Shown: positions 34,422-43,181 of the stretch, one piece after another
Layout of the letters: every line of letters begins with the position of its first letter
How positions within the stretch are numbered: the stretch's first letter is position 1
Assembly: GCA_050250395.1 (NCBI GenBank)
Contig: JBFWOQ010000010.1
Location: 20,612-84,611 of the forward strand
Reading direction: 5' to 3'
DNA from: JAGPUQ01 sp050250395
Lineage (GTDB): Bacteria > Pseudomonadota > Gammaproteobacteria > Pseudomonadales > Porticoccaceae
DNA: 64,000 nt
Notes under the pieces: generated by a model
The model's database searches: none
What the model saw: the letters and a program-made list of their open reading frames with translations, nothing else
Told to the model about the DNA's origin: nothing
Translations under genes and position numbers: made by a program

Positions 34422-35671
34422 CGACCGGGCACCGTCAGGGGCAGAGTGATCCGGGTCAGGGTGCCGCCTCCCTCATCATTGCGAAGCTCCACCGTACCGC
34501 CGTGGCGGCCGATGGTGGCGTGCGACAGGAACAGTCCCAGCCCCAGTCCGCGGGGTTTTGCGCTGCGTCCCGGTTGCCCCAGGTAGGGCCGTTGTTCCGG
34601 AGCGATCCCGGGGCCGAAGTCGCGAATCCCGATGGTCAGCATGTCCGGGGTCCAGTCGGCTTCCACCACTATGCGCGGCGAGGCATCGGCGGCATTGTCG
34701 AGCAGATTCTGCAGCGCCGGTTCCAGGGCCGGGTGGAAGCGCGCGCTGAGGTCCGGGTGCGCCGGATTCAGCCGCAGATCGGCGATGGCGGTGGGGCGCA
34801 GCACCTGCCAACGCGCGAGAAGATTCTTGAGGTAGGCAGCGACCGGCTCGGATTGCGGTTGCTGGTCGCGGATGCCGGCCGCGTGCGCGAGCTTCTGCAG
34901 GGTTTCGCGGCAGCGCACCAGTTGCTGGTCGAGGATATCGAGTCCGGGCCCGACGAGTCCGCCGTGGTCTTCGCGGGCCGCGTCGATCAGCAGCCGCATG
35001 GTATTGAGCGGAGTACCCAGTTCGTGGGCGGCGCCCGCCGCCAGCGTGGCCACGCTCAGCAACTGCTCGTCGCGCAACTGTTCTTCCCGCTGCTGGGCGA
35101 TCTGTTGCTGCTGGCGGCGCAGGGTTTCCGCCATGTTGAACAGGAAATAACTGATCAACGCCGCGCTCACCGCGAAGTTCGCCCACATGCCCAGGACATG
35201 CAGGTTGAAACCGTCGTGGTGGGCGGGCAGCAACGCCGGGACCGGCTGGTGGAAAACCAGCAGCAGGCTGTAGCACGCAAAGGCGAGCGCGGTGACCGAC
35301 CAGGCGAGGGTCCGGTTGAGTGTCGCGGCGGCGATGCTGACCGGCACCAGGTAGTAGGAAATGAGCGGATTGGTCGCGCCGCCGCTGAAAAACAGCAGGC
35401 CGCTGAGGCCGCCGATATCGAGCAGCAAATGGCTGAAGAACTCGGTTTCCGAGATGGGCAGCGGGCGTCGAATGCGCCAGCGCGCCACTGCGTTCAATAC
35501 CGCAAACAGGCCGAGCAAAGCGGCGAGCGCGAGGAGGTGTGGTTCGCTCGCCAGATCCGGACCCAGGACGGCGAGCGCCAGGCCGAGACTGCCGAGCGCG
35601 ATATAGCGAATCGTGGTCAGCTGGCGCAGATTGTCGCGGGCGGCGGACAACAGTGGCGGGGGCCGGATCAT
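34418..35671 (-). CDS. regB: Redox-sensing histidine kinase of the RegB/PrrB family
   Basis: 417 aa with six predicted membrane helices (about residues 20-185), including the quinone-interaction segment FSGGATNPLISYYLVP typical of RegB. The H-box is GAAHELGTPLNTM. A conserved-looking cysteine follows in QLVRCRETLQKL, at the place where RegB proteins carry their redox-active cysteine. The ATPase shows the N-box LQNLLDNAADAS, the G1 box RDFGPGI and the G2 box GLGLGLFLSHAT. It phosphorylates RegA when the electron carriers are reduced. The regB-regA order with a 4-nt overlap differs from the divergent arrangement in Rhodobacter, but resembles gammaproteobacterial roxSR. Confidence 0.92.
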   Translation of the reverse strand: MIRPPPLLSAARDNLRQLTTIRYIALGSLGLALAVLGPDLASEPHLLALAALLGLFAVLNAVARWRIRRPLPISETEFFSHLLLDIGGLSGLLFFSGGATNPLISYYLVPVSIAAATLNRTLAWSVTALAFACYSLLLVFHQPVPALLPAHHDGFNLHVLGMWANFAVSAALISYFLFNMAETLRRQQQQIAQQREEQLRDEQLLSVATLAAGAAHELGTPLNTMRLLIDAAREDHGGLVGPGLDILDQQLVRCRETLQKLAHAAGIRDQQPQSEPVAAYLKNLLARWQVLRPTAIADLRLNPAHPDLSARFHPALEPALQNLLDNAADASPRIVVEADWTPDMLTIGIRDFGPGIAPEQRPYLGQPGRSAKPRGLGLGLFLSHATIGRHGGTVELRNDEGGGTLTRITLPLTVPGR

Positions 35672-35864
35672 CGGCGGATGTTAGCAGAGCGCCATGCCTG
35701 GGTGCGGGAGCGCGTCGGGGGAGGTAATGACTCAGTTTCAACTTTAGCCAGGGATGGTCTGAATAACTCACGTTGTCAGCCTTGCTGATCGAATTCCAGG
35801 TCTCGGAGCCGAAAATGCAACTCTTTTTTGTGTTCATTTATTCTTAAACCGGCGTTTTGCCGGA

Positions 35865-36245
35865 TTGATGTCGGGACCGGCGGTATCCCTGTCTGCTTCT
35901 ACGTCAGCCGTGCCGCGGATTCATGCGCCGGTGGTGGATGCGGATACCGAGTTGCGCTTCCGGCTCCGGGTCACCGAGCCCAGCGGCGACAGCAGCGTCG
36001 ATGAGATGGCGGTCAGGGTGACCGATACCGTTCCGGATACCGTTTCCCCGGCCACCACGCTCACCAGCAGCCGCAGCCAGGTTAAGGGGGTCGTGAAATC
36101 CCTGCCCCCTCCTGCCGTACCGGTGTTGGCAGAAGACTGGATGCCGGTCGGGGTGGCTCTGGCGAAGCTGTTGCCAATGAAGTTCGGAGTCAGTGAGATT
36201 GATCCGGATCTATCAGCTGATCTGCGCGCAAATTATGCGAAGTAA
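35865..36245 (+). pseudogene. Remnant of a secreted PKD/cadherin-like protein
   Basis: This open frame contains VVDADTELRFRLRVTEPSGD and MAVRVTDTVPD, which match the end of a repeat common in large secreted proteins with PKD/REJ-like or cadherin-like domains (the DADTELTFRLTVTD pattern). It lacks an obvious signal peptide, a ribosome-binding site and any more of the repeat; the remaining half (from about residue 70) is unrelated low-complexity sequence. I read it as a fragment left from a larger gene rather than a working protein, though a short expressed ORF cannot be excluded. The surrounding 35672-35864 shows only a small GC hairpin (35849-35863). Confidence 0.4.
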
Positions 36246-36259
36246 CGATAAACGGATTC

Positions 36260-36556
36260 TTACCGCTGCAAATCTTCTGGCTTGAAGTCGCGGCGTTTGT
36301 GAATGACGCCGTGTATGTAGAGGGTTTCGCCGATCAGTTCGTACATGATGCGGTAGGAGTACATGCCGATTTCCCGCACGTCGGGCTCGCCAATTTCCGG
36401 GACGACCCGGCCAAGGCGTGGCAGGGTCAGTAGCGCTTCCACTTTCTCGGCGATGTCCTGCACCACGCGGGTGGCGTAGTGCTTCGAGTCGTGAGCGATG
36501 TACTGGTGAATCAGGCGCAAGTCTTCGCGTGCCGGTTGCGACCAAACAATCACCAT
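36260..36556 (-). CDS. ParE/RelE-superfamily toxin
   Basis: 98 aa, the usual toxin size. ParE-type features are VIVWSQPAREDLRLIHQYIA at the N-terminus, LLTLPRLGRVVPE in the centre and MYSYRIMYELIGETLYIHGV with the C-terminal IHKRRDF. ParE toxins inhibit gyrase, while RelE relatives cut mRNA on the ribosome; the sequence looks closer to ParE but the activity is not proven. The gene overlaps the antitoxin gene by 7 nt and is the last of a three-gene module. Confidence 0.9.
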   Translation of the reverse strand: MVIVWSQPAREDLRLIHQYIAHDSKHYATRVVQDIAEKVEALLTLPRLGRVVPEIGEPDVREIGMYSYRIMYELIGETLYIHGVIHKRRDFKPEDLQR

Positions 36557-36735
36557 TGATTGATATCGCGCTTCAAGTCGTCGTGGCTGATAACCTGTCC
36601 CTGTTCGATGGCTTCGCGGCTTTTGCGCAGCTTATCGAGCACGTAGAGCCGATACATGATCTCGTCGATGTCGGCGTCCTCGGGCAGCCGCTGGATCGAT
36701 TCCAGGGCTTCCTGCTTGAGCGTGTGTGCGTGCAT
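36550..36735 (-). CDS. Antitoxin of the ParE-type module (RelB/PaaA-like)
   Basis: 61 aa from the ATG at 36735, which has a strong GGGGAG ribosome-binding site; longer in-frame starts are not needed. It is acidic and helical (LESIQRLPEDADIDEIMYRL, then KLRKSREAIEQGQVISHDDL), with an arrangement found in RelB/PaaA-like antitoxins that wrap the toxin. It has no clear DNA-binding domain at its N-terminus. Its position 14 nt after a XRE regulator and overlapping the toxin suggests that regulation is delegated to that regulator. Confidence 0.85.
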   Translation of the reverse strand: MHAHTLKQEALESIQRLPEDADIDEIMYRLYVLDKLRKSREAIEQGQVISHDDLKRDINQW

Positions 36736-36749
36736 GGCGTACTCTCCCC

Positions 36750-37094
36750 TTAGCTGCTCAGTCCACCGACGAGTTGCTTCGTCTGGAACTTGATGATCAT
36801 ACCGTCCAGCAAGGCTTTGACGATGCGCTTGTCCTCGGGCGGCATGCGCGACACCGCTTCGCACTGCAAGCGTAGGCCATTGTCAGGGTCGCGCTCGTCG
36901 TTCTCGAAGACCAGTGTGTCCAGGCTGATGCTCGGGCCCACGGCGATCTTCTTGAGCACTTCCGACGAGGGCTGGCCGTTCTCGGACTCATAGCGGCGAA
37001 TCTGCTTGACGTGCAGGCCGACGCGGTCGGCTATTTCCTGCTGAGTCAGGTTGTGCTCCTGCCGCAGGGTGAGCAGGCGTTGCGAAATGCTCAT
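36750..37094 (-). CDS. XRE-family regulator heading the toxin-antitoxin module (PaaR-like)
   Basis: 114 aa from the ATG at 37094. The Cro/CI-type helix-turn-helix is clear: RLLTLRQEHNLTQQEIADRV, then VKQIRRYESENGQPSSEVLK. The C-terminal part (MPPEDKRIVKALLDGMIIKF) is helical and probably mediates dimerisation. Genes follow in the order regulator, antitoxin, toxin on one strand, with a 14-nt gap and a 7-nt overlap, as in the three-component PaaR-PaaA-ParE systems of Escherichia coli O157. A perfect 7-bp palindrome between the promoter and this start codon is a likely autoregulatory operator. Confidence 0.88.
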   Translation of the reverse strand: MSISQRLLTLRQEHNLTQQEIADRVGLHVKQIRRYESENGQPSSEVLKKIAVGPSISLDTLVFENDERDPDNGLRLQCEAVSRMPPEDKRIVKALLDGMIIKFQTKQLVGGLSS

Positions 37095-37141
37095 GGTCGG
37101 ATGTGCCGGGTGGTAACAGGTACCCATGACGCTAACTCCCA

Positions 37142-37159
37142 CCAACCTTGTCAGGTTGG
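37142..37159. promoter_or_regulatory. Operator-like perfect inverted repeat upstream of the XRE regulator
   Basis: CCAACCT-TGTC-AGGTTGG: two perfect 7-bp arms separated by 4 bp, about 48 bp before the XRE start and immediately downstream of the predicted -10 element. That position would let the regulator block its own transcription. Confidence 0.65.
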
Positions 37160-37161
37160 CA

Positions 37162-37190
37162 GTTATACCCCTGGAAGACAGCAAAGAAAA
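37162..37190 (-). promoter_or_regulatory. Predicted sigma-70 promoter of the XRE/antitoxin/toxin module
   Basis: On the minus strand TTTTCT (-35, 37190-37185) and TATAAC (-10, 37167-37162) are separated by exactly 17 bp. The palindrome at 37142-37159 would overlap the transcription start. The -35 is weak. Confidence 0.45.
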
Positions 37191-37375
37191 CCTACCTGGG
37201 TTGTTGACGGGTTTTGGTGCGAGGGTGGGTTCGGCACGGCACGGCACGGCTGGCAGACGAGAAGGCCTCGCGCTGGCGCGCGTCGGGGAAGTTCTCATGG
37301 CGGGAAGTTCTCGTGCAAGGGCGGCGGATGCTGGGTAAAATCCCGCCCCCTTCGGATCGTTTTCGGGAGCTGTCC

Positions 37376-38593
<1,218 letters not shown>

Positions 38594-38634
38594 TATCCCG
38601 AGATAAAGACCCAGCCCGCCGAGGAGACCAGACC

Positions 38635-39015
38635 ATGCGACTCTTGCACACCATGCTGCGGGTCGGCGATCTCGATCGCTCGATCGCGTTCTACACCGGG
38701 CTGCTCGGCATGCAGCTGCTGCGCCGCAAGGATTTTCCCGGGGGTCGTTTCACCCTGGCGTTTCTTGGCTATGGCGCGGAATCCGAACAGACGGTGCTGG
38801 AGCTGACCCACAACTGGGACACTTCGCGCTACGAGCTCGGCACCGCCTACGGCCATATCGCGATCGGAGTGGACGATGTTTATGCCGCCTGCGAACGCAT
38901 CAAGGCGGGGGGCGGCAAGGTGGTGCGGGAGCCCGGACCCATGCAGCACGGCAGCACCGTGCTGGCCTTCGTCGAGGATCCGGACGGGTATCGGGTCGAG
39001 CTGCTGTCGATCTAG
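38635..39015 (+). CDS. gloA: Lactoylglutathione lyase (glyoxalase I)
   Basis: 126 aa. It converts the methylglyoxal-glutathione hemithioacetal to S-lactoylglutathione. The start MRLLHTMLRVGDLDRSIAFY gives the first metal-ligand histidine. The others follow in order: glutamate in VLELTHNW, histidine in YGHIAIGVDD and glutamate in YRVELLS. The gap-type sequence and short length match the proteobacterial nickel-activated form. The ATG lies 8 nt after a GGAG sequence, and the gene may be cotranscribed with argG. Confidence 0.94.
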   Translation: MRLLHTMLRVGDLDRSIAFYTGLLGMQLLRRKDFPGGRFTLAFLGYGAESEQTVLELTHNWDTSRYELGTAYGHIAIGVDDVYAACERIKAGGGKVVREPGPMQHGSTVLAFVEDPDGYRVELLSI

Positions 39016-39016
39016 C

Positions 39017-39155
39017 AGCTTGTTGAAAAACTGCTGCGGCAGCGATCTGCTTCGTTGCGCGGTGCTCGCTCCCTCGCCTGTCTATTTGATATGTCTCGGT
39101 CGCTGCGCGCCGTGCGCCTCGCAGCTGGCCGCCTCGCGACGTTTTTCACCAAGCT
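39017..39155. repeat. MITE-like element with terminal inverted repeats, copy 2
   Basis: 139 bp, beginning two bases after the gloA stop codon. The ends are AGCTTGTTGAAAAAC (39017-39031) and GTTTTTCACCAAGCT (39141-39155), inverted copies matching at 14 of 15 positions. The interior shares about 100 bp with 33776-33880. There is no protein-coding capacity of its own, so if it moved it needed a transposase in trans. It separates the convergent gloA and PGPGW genes. Confidence 0.75.
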
Positions 39156-39178
39156 GTTAGCCCTGCGATGGCTCGGCT

Positions 39179-39598
39179 TCAGTCCCCATCGTCCACCACC
39201 AGGGGTGGCGAGCCCGCCTTGGCGCGCAGCCAGTTGAGCCCCGACAGCACCGCATGCTGGCGCGCGACACGCCGCTCCAGGGCGAATTTCCCGGGATAGT
39301 CGAGCAGCAGCAGCCCCATCGCCATGGTCAGCAGGCCCTGGCCGGGGATGAAGATCATGGCGAAACCGCCTGTCAGCAGAATGGCGCCGAGCAGATTCTT
39401 CCCGATCAACAACAGCAATCGGATCACGGGGTGACGTTGCTTCAGCGGAATGGCGTGACGCCTGTGATGGGCGAAGTAGTCGGGCGGAATGCGCGCCACC
39501 AGCCAGGGCAGGGTGACCAGGCTGATGACGAAGGTTGCCACCGACACGGCCGTGAGCCAGCTCAGCAGCACCTGGTTTGCCGTCAGCCAGGCGTTCAC
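39179..39598 (-). CDS. Putative transmembrane protein, PGPGW family
   Basis: 139 aa. There are two or three membrane helices (VLLSWLTAVSVATFVISLV and the LLLLIGKNLLGAILLTGGFA to MAMGLLLLD region), with the family signature FIPGQGLLTMAMGLLLLDYPGK in slightly altered form. The function of PGPGW proteins is unknown. It starts at a GTG overlapping the ygfZ stop codon by 4 nt, so it is translated with ygfZ. Confidence 0.8.
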   Translation of the reverse strand: MNAWLTANQVLLSWLTAVSVATFVISLVTLPWLVARIPPDYFAHHRRHAIPLKQRHPVIRLLLLIGKNLLGAILLTGGFAMIFIPGQGLLTMAMGLLLLDYPGKFALERRVARQHAVLSGLNWLRAKAGSPPLVVDDGD

Positions 39599-40620
39599 TC
39601 TGCCGCTGTCGCGTAGGGCAGCGGCAGGAACTCGACGGCGATCGGGCCGCCGCCGAATGCGAGAACGCGCGCATCACGGGCTTCGTCCCGCAAGACCACC
39701 AGTGCCTCGCAGCGATCCACGCCGGTCGGCGCCGCCAGCACCAGGGTGCCAACCGGGTTGGCAGCGTCGGCCAAGGTGACTTCGGTGCCGGGCGCGGGGG
39801 GTTGCGGGGTCGCCACGCTCAGGCGGTGCAGATGGCGTTTCAGCTTGCCCCGGTACTGGGTGCGGGCGACGACTTCCTGACCGGTGTAGCAGCCCTTGGT
39901 GAAACTGACCGCGCCGGTATGGTGGTAGTCGAGCACTTGCGGCAGGAATTGATCGCAGGTCTCGGGACGAACGTCGGCCTGACCGGCGCGGATGTCCAGT
40001 AGATGCCACAGCGGCAGACCGGCCGGGCGGGCATGGCCTTCGAGTTCGAGCCAGCGCGTTTGCGCCTGCGCGACCGGCACCGCCAGCAGGAAGCGGGTGT
40101 CGCCACAGTGCAGCGCCAGGGTGCCGTCGGTGGCGAGCGCACTGCCGCGTTCGGGAATCCGCAAACCCAGCGTTGCAAGGATCGCGGCGGCGCGGTCGCC
40201 GGCCAGGCCGAGGATGCGATAGTCATCGCTGGCGTCCGCAAGGCTGGTCTTGGAGAACACGGCGTACTTGGCGAGGGTTTGCAGACTGGGCACGACCAGC
40301 GCGCGGTTCATCACCAGCAGGAGTCCGGCGTCGGTCGCGACGGCGACGAAATTCGTGAACACCCGTCCTTGTGGGTTGCAGCAGGCGCCCCTGAGCGTGC
40401 CGCCCGAGACCAGTTGGCCGAAGTCCGCGGTGCTCTGGCCCTGGAGAAACTTCGCGCTGTCCGGTCCGCTCAGACCGAGCACCCCGAGATCGCCGCGATC
40501 GCCGAGCGCGGCATGGGCGAGCAGGGTGTCGTAGTCGGCAGGCGTTTCCCCAAACGCGAGCGCCAGCTCGCCCGCCATGCGGGCGCCGCGCGCCGCGAGA
40601 AATCGGGGCCAGGGTGTCAC
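39595..40620 (-). CDS. ygfZ: Folate-binding iron-sulfur protein maturation factor YgfZ
   Basis: 341 aa, a relative of the T-protein of glycine cleavage. The signature KGCYTGQEVVARTQYRGKLK with its essential cysteine is intact, as are LQGQSTADF and LLDIRAGQADV. It helps maintain or repair iron-sulfur clusters in enzymes such as MiaB, using tetrahydrofolate. The start is a GTG preceded by AGAGG. It is divergent from sdhE, the same ygfZ/sdhE pairing as in Escherichia coli, where both concern flavin or iron-sulfur proteins of respiration. Confidence 0.94.
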   Translation of the reverse strand: MTPWPRFLAARGARMAGELALAFGETPADYDTLLAHAALGDRGDLGVLGLSGPDSAKFLQGQSTADFGQLVSGGTLRGACCNPQGRVFTNFVAVATDAGLLLVMNRALVVPSLQTLAKYAVFSKTSLADASDDYRILGLAGDRAAAILATLGLRIPERGSALATDGTLALHCGDTRFLLAVPVAQAQTRWLELEGHARPAGLPLWHLLDIRAGQADVRPETCDQFLPQVLDYHHTGAVSFTKGCYTGQEVVARTQYRGKLKRHLHRLSVATPQPPAPGTEVTLADAANPVGTLVLAAPTGVDRCEALVVLRDEARDARVLAFGGGPIAVEFLPLPYATAAE

Positions 40621-40692
40621 GCCATCCTCTCCATCACGCGGTCTCCGTCATGCGCGGCGAGTGTAGCGAGTCGGTTCCTGCCCATCCATACC

Positions 40693-40698
40693 TATAAT
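40693..40698 (+). promoter_or_regulatory. -10 element for sdhE
   Basis: A perfect TATAAT lies 27 bp upstream of the sdhE start. No good -35 hexamer stands at 16-18 bp upstream. Confidence 0.4.
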
Positions 40699-40724
40699 GC
40701 CCGCTGTATTCGCGGAGACTGGCT

Positions 40725-40970
40725 ATGGATCACAATCGCCTGCGCTGGGCCGCGCGCCGCGGAATGCTCGAGCTCGATCTGCTGCTGACGACCTTTGTCG
40801 AGCGCGGTTATGCCCAGGCGGAGCCGGAAGATCAGGCGCGTTTCGAACGTTTGCTCACCTGCGAGGATCAGGATCTGTTCGGCTGGTTGATGGGGCGTAC
40901 CGAGCCGCCGGATGCGGATCTGAAGGCGATTGTCGCGGCGGTACTGGATGTCCGTCGCGCCGCGCCTTGA
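40725..40970 (+). CDS. sdhE: Succinate dehydrogenase flavinylation factor SdhE
   Basis: 81 aa. It has the RGxxE motif needed for covalent attachment of FAD to SdhA and FrdA (RRGMLELDLLL) and the conserved DLFGWLMGRTEPPD. The length is typical (about 88 in Escherichia coli). It overlaps the next gene, ygfX, by 23 nt, the standard arrangement. Confidence 0.95.
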   Translation: MDHNRLRWAARRGMLELDLLLTTFVERGYAQAEPEDQARFERLLTCEDQDLFGWLMGRTEPPDADLKAIVAAVLDVRRAAP

Positions 40971-41364
40971 GCTGGCGCTGCGGCCGTCGCGGCGCTGGGC
41001 GTGGTTGCTGGCGGTCAGTCTGGGGGCGGTTGCGCTCGTCTGCGTCGGACTGCCGCTGCCGCCCTGGGGGCGCATCGGATCGATCGGAGCACTGCTCGGC
41101 GTTGGCATCCTGGCGGCACGCGACTGGCGCCGGCTGGCCGGCGCGGATCTGCTGCTCTGGGACGGCGCCGGCTGGCAACTGCGCGCGCGGGGCGACCATG
41201 TGCGGCTGGAAGATTGCCGGCCGGAGTACGTCTCGCCCTGGCTGATCGTGCTCAGCTACAGGGCGCCGAAACGCCGGCGGCACCTGCCCCTGTTCAGCGA
41301 TGCCATGACGGCGGATGGGTTCCGGCGACTACAGGTGCTGGTGCGCAGCGGGCTGCCGGTCTGA
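40948..41364 (+). CDS. ygfX: YgfX-like membrane protein (partner of SdhE)
   Basis: 138 aa from the ATG at 40948, which lies inside the sdhE coding region. It has the two membrane helices of the family (WAWLLAVSLGAVALVCVGL and GSIGALLGVGILAA) followed by a short soluble domain (LLLWDGAGWQLR, then LSYRAPKRRRHLPLFSDAM). In Escherichia coli this protein (CptA/YgfX) has been described as inhibiting cell-division proteins and as toxin to the SdhE antitoxin, though it may mainly support SdhE. Identification rests chiefly on position and topology. Confidence 0.8.
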   Translation: MSVAPRLELALRPSRRWAWLLAVSLGAVALVCVGLPLPPWGRIGSIGALLGVGILAARDWRRLAGADLLLWDGAGWQLRARGDHVRLEDCRPEYVSPWLIVLSYRAPKRRRHLPLFSDAMTADGFRRLQVLVRSGLPV

Positions 41365-41391
41365 GCTGGCCGCGCGGCGGCCTGGGTGGGA

Positions 41392-41417
41392 CGCTGCCAG
41401 ACGGGAAACCGGCAGCG
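41392..41417. terminator. Possible bidirectional terminator between ygfX and nadB
   Basis: CGCTGCC (41392-41398) and GGCAGCG (41411-41417) form a 7-bp stem with a 12-nt loop in the short convergent gap. There is no T tract on either side, so termination here is uncertain. Confidence 0.3.
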
Positions 41418-41421
41418 CCGT

Positions 41422-43047
41422 TCAATCCGCCTTGTTGACGATCAATTCCTGATTGGCGAAGTTCATCGGCACCAGGATGGTGTCCTTGGCGATGGCCGAC
41501 TGCTCCGGGTGATCCAGGGTGAAATGGAGTCCGCGACTTTCCTTGCGCAGCAGCGCGGAGCGGATGATCAGCTCGGCCACCATCGCCAGATTGCGCAGCT
41601 CCAGCAGATCGCGGCTGACCCGGTAATTGCTGTAGTACTCGTTGATTTCGCGCTGCAACAGCTGGATGCGATGCTGCGCCCGCTCGAGCCGCTTGCGGGT
41701 GCGCACGATGCCTACGTAGTCCCACATGAAGCGGCGCACTTCGTCCCAGTTGTGGGAGATCACGACGTCCTCGTCCGACGAGGTCACCCGCGATGCGTCC
41801 CAGGGTTTGGTGAAGCTGGGTCGCGGAATGGTGTCCAGTTCACGCGCTATGTCGGCCGCCGCGGCGGTCGCGAAGACCACGCATTCGAGCAGCGAGTTGC
41901 TCGCCAGGCGATTGGCGCCGTGCAGGCCGGTGAAGGCGCACTCGCCGACGGCGTACAGATTCTTGAGATCGGTGCGACCGCGGGTGTCGGTCACGATGCC
42001 GCCGCAGGTGTAGTGGGCCGCCGGCACCACCGGGATGCGCTGGCGCGCGATATCGATGCCGAAGGTCAGACACTCCGCGCGCAGTGTCGGAAAGTGTTCT
42101 TCGATGAAGGCGAGCGGTTTGTGGCGGATGTCGAGAAACACGCAGTCGGCGCCGAGGCGCTTGATCTCGTGATCGATCGCGCGCGCGACGATGTCGCGCG
42201 GCGCCAGTTCGGCGTCGGGATGCACGGCCGGCATGAAGCGGGTGCCGTCGGGCAGTTGCAACTCGGCGCCTTCGCCGCGCAGGGCCTCGGAAATCAGAAA
42301 GGATTTGGCGCTGGGATGAAACAGGCAGGTCGGGTGAAATTGGTTGAACTCCATGTTGGCCACCCGGCAGCCACGCCGCCAGGCCACCGCAATGCCATCG
42401 CCGCTGGCGCCATCCGGATTGGTGGTGTAAAGGTACACCTTGCTCGCCCCGCCGGTGGCCAGCACCACCACGCGGGCCTGGAACAGGCAGACGTCTCCGG
42501 TGCGGGCATCCAGCGCGTAGGCGCCGTTGCAGCGCAGGTGGCGCGATCCCGCGTCCGCCTGGGTGGTCAGATCGACTATCAGGTGATCCTCGAAGACCGC
42601 GATACGCGAGTCCGCGGTGACGCGCTCGGCAAGCGCGCCGGAAATCGCCTTGCCGGTGGCGTCCGCGGCATGCAGGATGCGGCGATGGCTGTGGCCACCC
42701 TCGCGGGTGAGATGCGGCTGGTGGCTGTCGGGATCGCGACTGAATTCGACGCCCTGCGATATCAGCCACGCGATGGCCCCCGGGCCGCCGGCGACCGTGA
42801 AATCCACCGCGTCGCGATGACACAGACCGGCGCCCGCGATCAGCGTGTCGTGGGCGTGCGCTGCCAGGCTGTCGTCGGGATCGACGACGGCGGCGATACC
42901 GCCCTGGGCGTGCCAGGTCGAACCGGTTTTCAGGCCGGCCTTGCTCAGCAGCGCGACAGCGCACTTGCCGGCCAGCTGGAGCGCCAGCGTCATCCCGGCG
43001 GCGCCGCTGCCGACAATCAGCACGTCGTGGTAGAAATTTCGCGTCAT
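41422..43047 (-). CDS. nadB: L-aspartate oxidase
   Basis: 541 aa. It oxidises L-aspartate to iminoaspartate, the first step of de novo NAD synthesis. The N-terminal FAD-binding signature (DVLIVGSGAAGMTLALQLA), GSTWHAQGGIAAV, the FQFHPT-equivalent FNQFHPTCLF, YTCGGIVTDTRGRT and LYAVGECAFTGLHGANRLAS are all present, and the C-terminal helical domain is complete. nadA and nadC are not in the window. It is divergent from rpoE with about 135 bp between, as in many gammaproteobacteria. Confidence 0.96.
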   Translation of the reverse strand: MTRNFYHDVLIVGSGAAGMTLALQLAGKCAVALLSKAGLKTGSTWHAQGGIAAVVDPDDSLAAHAHDTLIAGAGLCHRDAVDFTVAGGPGAIAWLISQGVEFSRDPDSHQPHLTREGGHSHRRILHAADATGKAISGALAERVTADSRIAVFEDHLIVDLTTQADAGSRHLRCNGAYALDARTGDVCLFQARVVVLATGGASKVYLYTTNPDGASGDGIAVAWRRGCRVANMEFNQFHPTCLFHPSAKSFLISEALRGEGAELQLPDGTRFMPAVHPDAELAPRDIVARAIDHEIKRLGADCVFLDIRHKPLAFIEEHFPTLRAECLTFGIDIARQRIPVVPAAHYTCGGIVTDTRGRTDLKNLYAVGECAFTGLHGANRLASNSLLECVVFATAAAADIARELDTIPRPSFTKPWDASRVTSSDEDVVISHNWDEVRRFMWDYVGIVRTRKRLERAQHRIQLLQREINEYYSNYRVSRDLLELRNLAMVAELIIRSALLRKESRGLHFTLDHPEQSAIAKDTILVPMNFANQELIVNKAD

Positions 43048-43181
43048 AACGGGGCGGGTTTTGATGCTGGCGACGCATGATAGTATGGGCGCCGCAAAAA
43101 ACCCATGATGCCCGGACAGGGGTGGATATCCGGAATGGCCGCCGCAAGCCGCTGGATGGCGCCCCGCCGGAAAGAAAGACT

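Noticed and set aside
35849..35863. CCGGC-GTTTT-GCCGG hairpin near the regB start
   Set aside because: Short stem with no following T tract in either direction and no clear gene to terminate or regulate.
40930..40948. Longer ygfX start at 40930
   Set aside because: Adds six residues not typical of the family; the ATG at 40948 gives the usual N-terminus.
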